Below, piece by piece: positions 30,213-38,438 of a stretch of 64,000 nucleotides of DNA. Made by a program: the position numbers and the translations under genes. The notes under the pieces were generated by a model. The model was given only the letters and a program-made list of their open reading frames with translations. It did not search any database and had not been told where the DNA came from. Each line of letters opens with the position of its first letter. The first letter of the stretch is position 1. This DNA comes from Sporocytophaga myxococcoides (GTDB taxonomy: Bacteria; Bacteroidota; Bacteroidia; Cytophagales; Cytophagaceae), in contig NZ_BBLT01000012.1 in assembly GCF_000775915.1 (NCBI RefSeq), positions 120,877-184,876 of the forward strand, written 5' to 3'.

Positions 30213-30252
30213 TAAAAAAAGGAATGCCCAATAATGAGCATTCCTTTTATAT
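30213..30252. terminator. Bidirectional terminator between convergent genes
   Basis: GGAATGC (30221-30227) pairs with GCATTCC (30238-30244). The hairpin is flanked by an A8 run on the left and a TTTTATATTTTTTTT run on the right, so it can terminate the 28785-30170 gene (plus) and the 30269-31702 gene (minus). Confidence 0.85.
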
Positions 30253-30268
30253 TTTTTTTGAAACTATA

Positions 30269-31702
30269 TTAAAGAACTGAAAGCTTTTTACTTTCTACCC
30301 CTTTAGCAGTTCTAATCTGTAAAGTATACAAACCTGGAGTCAAGGATCTCACATCAATTTTATTTCCGGAAAAAGCCAATTTAATCGAGCTTCCATTCTG
30401 GCCATAAGCATCAACCTGCAAAATTTCCTCATTACTGTTAAATGTAACTTCAGAAAGCGAAGATGGGTTAGGATATAAATTATTTACATCAGCAGCATCT
30501 TCGAAATCTCCGGCTTCTCTGGAACTGCTGTAGATAGTACTCCAAAAATCATATGACACTCCAGCGCCAACATTTGGAATACTGCCTTTATCAGCATATT
30601 TTCTTGATACCAATACTTTGCTACCTTCGATATCCACATCATAGCCAAAGTTATCCCCAGCTTCAGTGCTTGTTCTGGTTTTCTTCAGATTCCAGCCATT
30701 CCACTCTTTAAAGTAGAACTGAACAGCTGTTGCATTTCCAGAATACTCAGCTTGATCAACTCCAACCACAGCCTTTATATTTTCAATAGCAACAGAAGCA
30801 GCCTTTAGATTTGAAATCTGAGAAGATACAGCCCACTGATTATTGCTCTGAAGTTCTAAAAAGAATACACTTCCTGTACCATTGTGCCCAGGAGCACTTA
30901 CAATAGCAGTATTATCAGAAATATCCACTTTATGACCTAGGTTAGCACCTGCATAAGTAATTCCACCTGTAGGGAATACATTTAATTGATTCCATGTTCC
31001 GTTTTTAGAATAAGTATATACTCGGCCACCACTACTCTCAGGGGCTCCAACTATTAACAAATTATTATGAAATGCAATGGCTCTTCCGAATTTTCCATCA
31101 ACGACTTGGTTTGGAGGTGTAAGTGTCTGTTTTTTTACCCACTGAGAACCTACAAATTCATAGATAAATACTGCTCCTGTCCTAACCCCATTGATTTCAG
31201 TTCCAGGTGATCCAATTGCAAGGGTTCCATAACCATCTAAGGCCACCTGTAGATCAGTAGTTATTGCAACAGCAGGGTCAATAATGCTATAGCTGAAGTT
31301 ATTATTCCAAACTCCGTTAGTTTTACCTGCAATATATACACATGGTCTTGGGCCTTGGGTAATAATAACACCTGTAGCAGTTGCAGCAATAAAATTACTG
31401 TTTAATGCAACAGAACGACCTACGTTTGCATACTGAAGTGAATCTGCAGTAAGTCTGTAACTTTTTTCAAGAACTCCATTGTTGTTATAAAGGTACACCG
31501 CACCTGAATAAGTTTTCCCATTAGGAGTTATTATACCATCTTCGTATGCACCAAATAAGGAGTAACCTCCATACTGTGCTACGCTTTCTCCCATATGCGC
31601 ATAAGGCACATTAGAAGAGTTTATCATGTGAGTTTGGGATATGGCAGAAAGCGACATCGCTCCTGCCATCAGATTCATTAGAGTAAATTTTAATAATTTC
31701 AT
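30269..31702 (-). CDS. T9SS-secreted FG-GAP-like propeller protein
   Basis: 477 residues: a signal peptide (ending SLSAISQ), then seven or so FG-GAP-like blades, each with a GxSVA or GxxIAF strand, a GAVYLYxNNG or GAVFIYEF strand and an LVVGAPxxSG-like strand (about residues 30-390). A type A T9SS sorting domain from NNLYPNPSSLSEVTFNS to the end (about 405-477) completes it. FG-GAP propellers often bind ligands or calcium. It is transcribed alone and shares the terminator at 30213-30252. Confidence 0.85.
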   Translation of the reverse strand: MKLLKFTLMNLMAGAMSLSAISQTHMINSSNVPYAHMGESVAQYGGYSLFGAYEDGIITPNGKTYSGAVYLYNNNGVLEKSYRLTADSLQYANVGRSVALNSNFIAATATGVIITQGPRPCVYIAGKTNGVWNNNFSYSIIDPAVAITTDLQVALDGYGTLAIGSPGTEINGVRTGAVFIYEFVGSQWVKKQTLTPPNQVVDGKFGRAIAFHNNLLIVGAPESSGGRVYTYSKNGTWNQLNVFPTGGITYAGANLGHKVDISDNTAIVSAPGHNGTGSVFFLELQSNNQWAVSSQISNLKAASVAIENIKAVVGVDQAEYSGNATAVQFYFKEWNGWNLKKTRTSTEAGDNFGYDVDIEGSKVLVSRKYADKGSIPNVGAGVSYDFWSTIYSSSREAGDFEDAADVNNLYPNPSSLSEVTFNSNEEILQVDAYGQNGSSIKLAFSGNKIDVRSLTPGLYTLQIRTAKGVESKKLSVL

Positions 31703-31913
31703 AAATTATAATTAGTTTCCGGCTAATATAGACCATGAAACCAAGAGCTTATCATAGAATTTACATAAGCGTCTTCTGGATTAATAAAGGAACAATTCCA
31801 ATGTATAATTGTATTGATATTTCTAACTAAAAAACATAAGTGATGTATTGAGTCAGAAGAAATGGTACAATAAATAACAAGCTTAAACTGTTAAATGACT
31901 AAATAACATTTTT

Positions 31914-32591
31914 ATGAAGTATATATTTACTCTTTTTTATTTACCATTATTTCTATTTATGAGCAAACCAGTTTTTGCTCAGAGCAGCATAAGTCTGGGG
32001 GCAAAAGCAGGACTGGGCATCAGCATTCCTAGTCTGGCAGCAAAACAAAGTACCAATAGCATCAACTATGATTTAAAAGGTAATGCGTTTTATTCTGCCG
32101 GATTTTTAGGACAATATACTCTGGGAGACCGGCTGGGGATCGAAACAGGAACGGTAATCAGTTACCAGCAATACTCCCGAATGGATTTAAGGAATTCTTT
32201 GGGAAGCCTATTTAGCATAGATTCATCCATCGGAATTATTGATCGACAGGTGCCGATTCAGATATTCTATAATTTCAATCATCCTACTAATCCTTACAAA
32301 TATTTCAAAGTTACCTCAGGATTGTCTATTGACTGGCTTGAAGTTGCATTTCTAAATCAAAGTTATAAAAACCTCTTTATTTCAAAATATCTTGCAGAAA
32401 TAAGGATTGGAAGTGAAGGCAAAAGGTTCGGAAAAATTGAATACGGGTTACAATACCAGCATTCTTTAGGAGGTTTTCATCAATTTACAGCGGCTGGAAA
32501 CAAAACCGGGGATGCAATGAGTATCAAATACAGCCTTATAAGTTTTAATTTTTATTATTTCTTTTTCAACAGAGATTTATCTGACAACTAA
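31914..32591 (+). CDS. Outer-membrane beta-barrel protein (PorT-like fold)
   Basis: 225 residues with a signal peptide ending VFAQ. The mature part has the eight-strand pattern of small Bacteroidetes barrels: SISLGAKAGLGISIPS first, GFLGQYTLGDRLGIETGTVISYQQY in the middle, the RQVPIQIFYNF strand and the final FNFYYFFF. It resembles outer membrane beta-barrel domain 2 proteins in type. No substrate or partner can be inferred. Confidence 0.72.
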   Translation: MKYIFTLFYLPLFLFMSKPVFAQSSISLGAKAGLGISIPSLAAKQSTNSINYDLKGNAFYSAGFLGQYTLGDRLGIETGTVISYQQYSRMDLRNSLGSLFSIDSSIGIIDRQVPIQIFYNFNHPTNPYKYFKVTSGLSIDWLEVAFLNQSYKNLFISKYLAEIRIGSEGKRFGKIEYGLQYQHSLGGFHQFTAAGNKTGDAMSIKYSLISFNFYYFFFNRDLSDN

Positions 32592-32795
32592 AATTTCCAG
32601 TTCATCAAACCTAAACTTTCACTATTACTTCTTTTAGCAGAACCTGATAGTGATAGTGATATTACTATATTTAAATAAAAATATCCTCTGAAAAAGACAT
32701 AGTCCCTATTTTTATCGTAAGATTTATACTCCTATTATTTATCAGAAAAGATAACTTCCATCCATCAGAGAAGTTATACCTGATATTAACAGTAT

Positions 32796-33797
32796 ATGAA
32801 AAGCTTGTTAGGAATTTTAGGATCCATTCTTTCTTCGGTTCTGATTTTCTTCCTCTTATTATGGGGAACACTTGCAATATACTTTTCCAATCTTCCAATA
32901 TTTGTCTTAAGGGTTGTACTTTCAATAATATTCCTGGTATTTGGTGTCTGGGCAATATGGATCAGCAGGCAACCCAAATTGATCTTTATTTTTGCAATTG
33001 CTTACGTGGGACTCATATTCTGGTGGCTTACAATAAAACCTTCTCATAAAAGAGAATGGCGTCCGGAAGTTGCCGTGATGCCAAGGGCAACAATCAATGG
33101 AGATACAATTCATATATCAGGATATAGAAACTTTGTATATAAATCTTATAATGACTTTACCGTTCGTCTGGAAGAACGTGACTATTTACTTTCTCATCTG
33201 ACATCAGTAGACTTTTTCATCTCATACTGGCATGTAGGACCAGTAGGGCATACATTTGTCAGTTTTAATTTTGATAATGCTCTACCGCTTTGCATTTCCA
33301 TTGAAACACGTCCGGAAGTTGGAGAAGGCTTCGCTCCTATTGCTTCACTCTTTAAGCAATTTGAGTTGATCTATGTGGTCGGAGATGAAAGGGATATTGT
33401 GGGTGTTCGCACCAACCACAGACACGAAGAAGTATATCTTTATCCTATAAGGATTGCTCCTGAAAATGCACGAAAGCTTTTACTGATCTACCTATCACGA
33501 GTTAATCAACTAGCAGATCATCCTGAATTTTATCACTTACTGAGCAATAACTGCACAATTAATATAGTTCGATATGCGAATAAAGCAGGACGAAAAGGGC
33601 GCTTTTATTTATATCATTTTCTGAATGGATTTATAGATCAGTATCTTTATTATAGAGGGTTTATCAATACAAAAATGCCTTTTGAAGAACTGCGGAAACT
33701 TTCAAAGATTAACGATGTAGCTCAGGCAGGTGAAGCGGAACATTCTCAGGACTTTTCGAAAAACATTCGTGCGAATTTGCCAAAAGTTGAAAAGTAA
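32796..33797 (+). CDS. DUF4105 (Lnb N-terminal domain-like) membrane protein
   Basis: 333 residues. Three hydrophobic segments lie in the first 90 residues, followed by a DUF4105 domain. Markers are ISYWHVGPVGHTFVSFNF with a conserved His, RTNHRHEEVYLYPI, and YHLLSNNCTINIVRYANKAG with the conserved NNCT motif. The Cys-His pattern resembles the circularly permuted papain-like Lnb_N family, suggesting a protease or amidase, but no reaction is known. It probably faces the periplasm. It is upstream of a DUF1287 gene, 166 bp away, on the same strand. Confidence 0.85.
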   Translation: MKSLLGILGSILSSVLIFFLLLWGTLAIYFSNLPIFVLRVVLSIIFLVFGVWAIWISRQPKLIFIFAIAYVGLIFWWLTIKPSHKREWRPEVAVMPRATINGDTIHISGYRNFVYKSYNDFTVRLEERDYLLSHLTSVDFFISYWHVGPVGHTFVSFNFDNALPLCISIETRPEVGEGFAPIASLFKQFELIYVVGDERDIVGVRTNHRHEEVYLYPIRIAPENARKLLLIYLSRVNQLADHPEFYHLLSNNCTINIVRYANKAGRKGRFYLYHFLNGFIDQYLYYRGFINTKMPFEELRKLSKINDVAQAGEAEHSQDFSKNIRANLPKVEK

Positions 33798-33963
33798 AAA
33801 GACATAGACCTGTATATTTTATTCTCGTAAAATAAAACTACAAACCATTATTATCAACACCTTACCTCTCACTCCTCTCTATACATATTTAATTCCCCCA
33901 CAAGCTGGCATTTCTTTTGTTGGCCTTAAGTAAAATTTCTTAAGCCATTTTTAAGTTCTACCT

Positions 33964-34548
33964 ATGAAGACCAATCTTTTAGTTATCCTTTTTCTCCCGC
34001 TGACTTTATGTTCTGCCTTTGCTCAAACAAACTTTCATGATCGATTAGCCGACTCTGCCCTCGTTTTAACCAAACAAAAAGTCGTATATGATCCGACTTA
34101 TTTCGCTATTAAATACCCCAATGGTGACGTACCTGATGGTAAAGGAGTTTGTACTGATGTTGTAATCCGGGCTTACAGAAAATTAGGCATTGACCTTCAG
34201 AAAGAAGTGCATGAAGACATGAAAGTCAACTTCAGCAAATACCCCAACAAATGGGGACTTACCAAGCCAGATAAAAACATAGACCACAGGCGCGTACCTA
34301 ATCTCATGGTGTTTTTTTCAAGACATAACAGCACACAACCAATTTCTCAAAATCCGAAAGATTATCTTCCGGGAGATGTAGTCTGCTGGAACCTATATGA
34401 TGCTGTAACGCATATAGGTGTTGTGGTTAAAAACAAATCAGCAGATGGACAAAGACATCTCGTAGTTCACAATATTGGAGCAGGACAGGTTATAGAAGAT
34501 TGTTTATTCAGCTACAAAATTATCGGGCATTACAGATATAAAAAGTAA
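33964..34548 (+). CDS. DUF1287 secreted NlpC/P60-like protein
   Basis: 194 residues with a signal peptide (ending CSAFAQ). DUF1287 markers are YPNGDVPDGKGVCTDVVIRAYR with the candidate nucleophile Cys, NIDHRRVPNLMVFFSRH, PGDVVCWN and THIGVVV with the candidate His. E. coli YijF belongs to the same family. The family is related to cysteine peptidases/amidases of cell-wall type, but no activity is established. Confidence 0.87.
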   Translation: MKTNLLVILFLPLTLCSAFAQTNFHDRLADSALVLTKQKVVYDPTYFAIKYPNGDVPDGKGVCTDVVIRAYRKLGIDLQKEVHEDMKVNFSKYPNKWGLTKPDKNIDHRRVPNLMVFFSRHNSTQPISQNPKDYLPGDVVCWNLYDAVTHIGVVVKNKSADGQRHLVVHNIGAGQVIEDCLFSYKIIGHYRYKK

Positions 34549-34599
34549 GAATGTAAAACCAAAGACCTGGATAATTTTTGTAGTATTTTATTTAAAGTA

Positions 34600-34672
34600 G
34601 GTTTTCTATTTAAGCGAGACGCTTATGATATTTTGGGCACAAGCGAGGACGCTTGCACCAGCTTCAGAAAGG
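34600..34672 (+). repeat. Short palindromic repeat remnant (AAGCG-AGGACGCTT type)
   Basis: Two copies of an AAGCGA(G)GACGCTT palindrome occur within 40 bp (about 34612-34624 and 34643-34656), the second followed by GCACCAGC. Bacteroidetes genomes carry dispersed palindromes of this form, so this looks like a small REP-like remnant. Confidence 0.3.
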
Positions 34673-34700
34673 ATTAGCATATGTTTTCAAATTAAATATT

Positions 34701-35062
34701 TTAGTCAATTATCAAGGTATAAGTCACGTGATGCTTGTTATCCTTCCTGTACCATTCTCTTCTCTGCAGCCAGTCTTTCTGAAACAAAGTGCCTTTTACA
34801 GAAACCTCAAGCTTCTTAAAAGCTTCCATCCGTGCTTTATAATAATCAGCTGCATGTTCCGTCGATAATCTTTAAGAACTATCTTTGATTGACCTGGAGG
34901 GATTTCATGGACAGAAAGACTATCCTTATTAGTATTATTAGGAATCACCTTTATTGTCAGTTTATCATTTAAATTATTCACCATCAGATAATCGATACCG
35001 GTTATTGGATCGTAAAAACAAGAGCTGAGAAAAAAGACTAAAATTGGGTAGATTTTTTTCAT
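34701..35062 (-). pseudogene. Frameshifted small lipoprotein
   Basis: The first 66 or so codons (from 35062) give a lipoprotein signal peptide with lipobox SSC and a soluble part ending IPPGQSKIVLKDYRR. That frame then runs into an unlikely tail ending at 34796. A one-base shift near 34865-34875 opens a better frame: STEHAADYYKARMEAFKKLE, then QKDWLQRREWY and HVTYTLIID, stopping at 34701. Joined, the two halves give a coherent protein of about 120 residues. Either the gene is broken or there is a base-call error. The function is unknown. Confidence 0.65.
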
Positions 35063-35148
35063 ATAAAAAATTGTAAAAAATTATTACTCAATAGGTTTTA
35101 AAAGTCATTTGTCGACAACTGATAAACAGTAATATGAATCCTTAAATT

Positions 35149-35547
35149 TTAGTCTTCAACTTTAAAAATTTCAGAAGTATATTTATACTCGTCAAAATTA
35201 GAGCTTGTCAACTGTATATAAGAATGTTCTTTTACCTGAAGTATTCTTACTGTTATCAGGGCATTCTTAGGAAACCTCGGAAATAACCTGACAGAGTTTT
35301 TTGCGGGACGTAGTGTATAAATACTATCACTTTTCCAGTTTACAATAAACACAGCTTGCACTCCGATTTTTTCCATAAACTCAATCTGACGATTTCCTTT
35401 TCGAATGATAACATAATCTCCATCAGTATCAGAGGGAACCCTGAATTTCCCATGTCTGAAATTTCTTATATCCGAAGTTTGTCCAAAAAGGTTTAAGGAA
35501 AACAATAAGAATGCGGCAGTAAAAAGTAATGGTTTCATTAAAGTCAT
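35149..35547 (-). CDS. Small secreted protein of unknown function
   Basis: 132 residues with a clear signal peptide (LLFTAAFLLFSLNLFGQ) and a mature part of about 110 residues. HGKFRVPSD, YVIIRKGNRQIEFME, VNWKSDSIYTLRP and ILQVKEHSYIQLTSSN are visible. Small periplasmic proteins of this form are widespread in Bacteroidetes, sometimes mis-annotated as topoisomerase IV. I assign no function. An alternative start three codons in (35538) is equally possible. Confidence 0.72.
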   Translation of the reverse strand: MTLMKPLLFTAAFLLFSLNLFGQTSDIRNFRHGKFRVPSDTDGDYVIIRKGNRQIEFMEKIGVQAVFIVNWKSDSIYTLRPAKNSVRLFPRFPKNALITVRILQVKEHSYIQLTSSNFDEYKYTSEIFKVED

Positions 35548-35684
35548 TCTGATTTAGCCATACAATTTAATGAATTTTAGATAAAAAAAATAACTCCATA
35601 GGTTCTCAAACACTTACAGGATGAGCATATTCAAATAAAAAATGAAATAATCCAACTGGGGAGCATTTCACCTAACCCCCAAAA

Positions 35685-35726
35685 AAAACAAAAGGACTGT
35701 TGCAAACACAACAGTCCTTCTACCTA
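35685..35726 (-). terminator. Terminator after GH26 gene
   Basis: AAGGACTGTTG (35692-35702) pairs with CAACAGTCCTT (35709-35719) over a short loop. An A-rich tract lies to the left (a T-run on the minus strand), so it serves the minus-strand GH26 gene. Confidence 0.75.
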
Positions 35727-35745
35727 TATAATTGATTGTTAACAC

Positions 35746-37806
35746 TTATTTTTTAATCACCTTGAACGTCTTAGTTTCATTTATGATTACAAAATACATT
35801 CCTGGTCTCTGCTCTGAAAAAGGCACTACTAAATTATCGCCTTCCCCTTCGTATTTGCTTATCGGCTCTCCCATGGAATTGTATATCGCTATAGAATTCA
35901 ACCCCTTAGAAACTTTTATATTTAAATGATCCTCTACAAGAGTAGGATAAATTTCAAAAACCGTTTCAGTATTACTCTTCGCTTCTATACTGGTAATGGT
36001 GCAAACATCTTTCAAAGCAGGCAATTCATCCACCGTTAGAACATAGTCATTTGCAAAGTTTTTCTTCCACAAATTCCAGTCTGTAAATGCACTAATATTT
36101 CCACTTGCATAATCGCCATACCATGGCATGTACCAGGACCAAGCGGCTTCATCTCTTATGAGCAAATCAGCATCAGGACTAGCCTCAACTTCAGTAAGAG
36201 CTAACATCTTCTTGCCCTGATACCTGTCGTTTAAAGCATTAAACTTTAATATCTGAGAACCATGATCTCCATTTACATTATAAAGGTCCACACCAACAAT
36301 ATCTACATAATCATCTCCAGGATACCATTGCTCATCATTTCCATTATTCGTCCATACCCAGAGCAGGTTTCTCAAGCCATGTACATTCACCATTCTGTCG
36401 TACATCAGTCTCCACAGCTTTTGCAAATCAGCTCCTGATTTTGCCCCCCACCAGAACCAGCCACCTGCTGCCTCATGCAAAGGTCTCCATAATAAAGGGA
36501 TATTATTATTCTGGAATTCCAACAGTCTTTCTGAGATCGCATCAATATCGCTCATCATAGCTTTATATTCAGCAGAAGAAGGATCATTTACTTTTGATAT
36601 ATCAAAGTTAGTCACTTCGTTTACAGGCTTATTCCCATCTGGAACATAAAACCCTTCTGTCTTTTTCAGCGGATCTCTCCAGTGCCACATCATGGTTACA
36701 ATACCATTTTTGGCTGTCCAGATTTTAGCATCCTTCAGATTTTGCTGCTCATCATACCAGCTGTATCCCCTGTTGTTATGCATAAAGTCAAGCCCTAAAA
36801 TACCAGGCTCTTTACCGGTCTGTGATTTTAGTATATTGGTTTCATCAAAACTCGCCAGTGTCATTACTCCAGAAATGATTTTCTGACCATAATTCTGAAG
36901 CAGATAATTATAAAGACAAGCCGCTTCATCAGTAGGGTGTTGGGTAGACAAAGTTTGTGTCAGGTTGAATCTGGCACCTGCTACTTCTTCCAGCTCAATA
37001 TAATCAACATTTACCCAGCCCCAGCTTTTGCTAATTTCAATCACATGTGTACCGGCAATAAGCTTTTGATTTGAAACCACTTTTAGTTTAACATATTCTG
37101 ACTCTGTAGTGCTGAAATCAACAGATAGTGCGTTGGGAGTACCCGGATCGATAGTTAAAACATTGGTCTTATTGCCGTTTGGAGAAGCTATCATTAAATA
37201 AATATTGTAATTCGCAGCTTTACTGATCACTGCATCGACTTTAAATCCACTATCTTTAGTAGATACCGCCTTACCTCCTGAACAGGAAGCACATGTAATC
37301 ACTTCTGCCCCGTTTGCTAAAGGCGTTAGAGTTCCATCCTCAGCTTCCAGCTTAGCAGAGAACTCTGCCTGTACCTCTTCAAGTTCAATGTAGTCTACAT
37401 TAACCCAACCCCAGCTTTTCTCAAAAACGAAAGTATGAGCTCCAGCTGTGAGTTTAAGATTGCTCATCAATTTCACTCTTAAAAAAGCTGGATTTTCGGC
37501 CAATTCAAGTGAGGTAGAAAGATCATCAAGTTTTATGGTATTGATTTTCGGACCATATGCAGCACTGACTTTGATATAGACATTGTACTTTGCTTCTTTT
37601 GCAACGGAAAGAGGCAGTGAAAAACCAGATTCCCTGGTAGATACAATAGCTTTATTTGAGCAGCTATCACATGCCTGAACAATTGCAGGATTACTGGTTG
37701 CAGGTGCGAGTGTGGCACTTTCTGCCTCAAACTTTTGACCATAAGCTTGCCCAGCAAAAAAGAGGACAGAAAACACAATTAACGATCTGGTAAATTTTAG
37801 AATCAT
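35746..37806 (-). CDS. T9SS-secreted GH26 beta-mannanase with two CBM35-like domains
   Basis: 686 residues: a signal peptide (ending AYGQ), then two tandem CBM35/CBM6-like modules (about 24-145 and 150-285), each starting EAExxTL and ending KSWGWVNVDYIELEEV. The GH26 catalytic domain (about 290-600) has RPLHEAAGGWFWWG with the probable acid/base Glu445 and LALTEVEASPD with the probable nucleophile Glu539. A type A sorting domain (about 612-686) ends the protein. It should cut beta-1,4-mannans outside the cell. It is divergent from a pectate lyase gene 632 bp away, forming a small plant-polysaccharide locus without SusC/SusD, as in Cytophaga-type degraders. Confidence 0.9.
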   Translation of the reverse strand: MILKFTRSLIVFSVLFFAGQAYGQKFEAESATLAPATSNPAIVQACDSCSNKAIVSTRESGFSLPLSVAKEAKYNVYIKVSAAYGPKINTIKLDDLSTSLELAENPAFLRVKLMSNLKLTAGAHTFVFEKSWGWVNVDYIELEEVQAEFSAKLEAEDGTLTPLANGAEVITCASCSGGKAVSTKDSGFKVDAVISKAANYNIYLMIASPNGNKTNVLTIDPGTPNALSVDFSTTESEYVKLKVVSNQKLIAGTHVIEISKSWGWVNVDYIELEEVAGARFNLTQTLSTQHPTDEAACLYNYLLQNYGQKIISGVMTLASFDETNILKSQTGKEPGILGLDFMHNNRGYSWYDEQQNLKDAKIWTAKNGIVTMMWHWRDPLKKTEGFYVPDGNKPVNEVTNFDISKVNDPSSAEYKAMMSDIDAISERLLEFQNNNIPLLWRPLHEAAGGWFWWGAKSGADLQKLWRLMYDRMVNVHGLRNLLWVWTNNGNDEQWYPGDDYVDIVGVDLYNVNGDHGSQILKFNALNDRYQGKKMLALTEVEASPDADLLIRDEAAWSWYMPWYGDYASGNISAFTDWNLWKKNFANDYVLTVDELPALKDVCTITSIEAKSNTETVFEIYPTLVEDHLNIKVSKGLNSIAIYNSMGEPISKYEGEGDNLVVPFSEQRPGMYFVIINETKTFKVIKK

Positions 37807-38438
37807 ACTTTATCTGTTGTTTTTTTATTAATGATCTTTTATTCATTAGCTCCATTTAACAGTCCGAAACAAATGCCACACACCAAAACAAACAACTAAC
37901 AATCAGTGAATTACAATCAACAATTCAATTCCAGGACCAAAGTTTATATTATTTAACTTACAGATAGTATGTTCAAAAGGGCATTAAGTAAACATCAAAT
38001 AACGTAAACATGATTTTTTATAAACAAAAAGGTATATTCATTCAAAGCAAAAAAGTTGAGACTACTGCAGCTCATTTAAAATATCTAAGTAAATTATTGG
38101 TGAGTATTTAAAAAAATATAAGGGGCCATTACTATAAAACCAGAGTAATTAACCAGTTATCCCTTTGACTATTCTGTTTTTTGGGTATTCACAAAAAGAA
38201 AAGCGAATACCATTCAAATATTAAGACTATCAAGCCAGGCTCTGAGGGTTGATTAGATTAAGCTCTATCGAGTCCAAGCAAAGCTATATAAACCTGATTT
38301 TCAAAAACAAATATCCCAACGGGATATCTTTCATTTTTTTTAAATTAAAAAATCAAAAAACGTTACTTCAGGAATATTCAATGGTATTAGCAATACAATT
38401 GAACACATCCTTAAACGAAAACAATTAATACATATAAC
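37807..38438. other. 632-bp divergent intergenic region between GH26 and PL1 genes
   Basis: AT-rich and without an ORF. It must hold both promoters, but no full TTG-N19-TAnnTTTG match was found. A hairpin ATATCCC-AAC-GGGATAT (38311-38327) followed by CTTTCATTTTTTTT looks like a terminator on the plus strand 110 bp before the pectate lyase start. It could end a short leader RNA or act as an attenuator. Confidence 0.45.
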
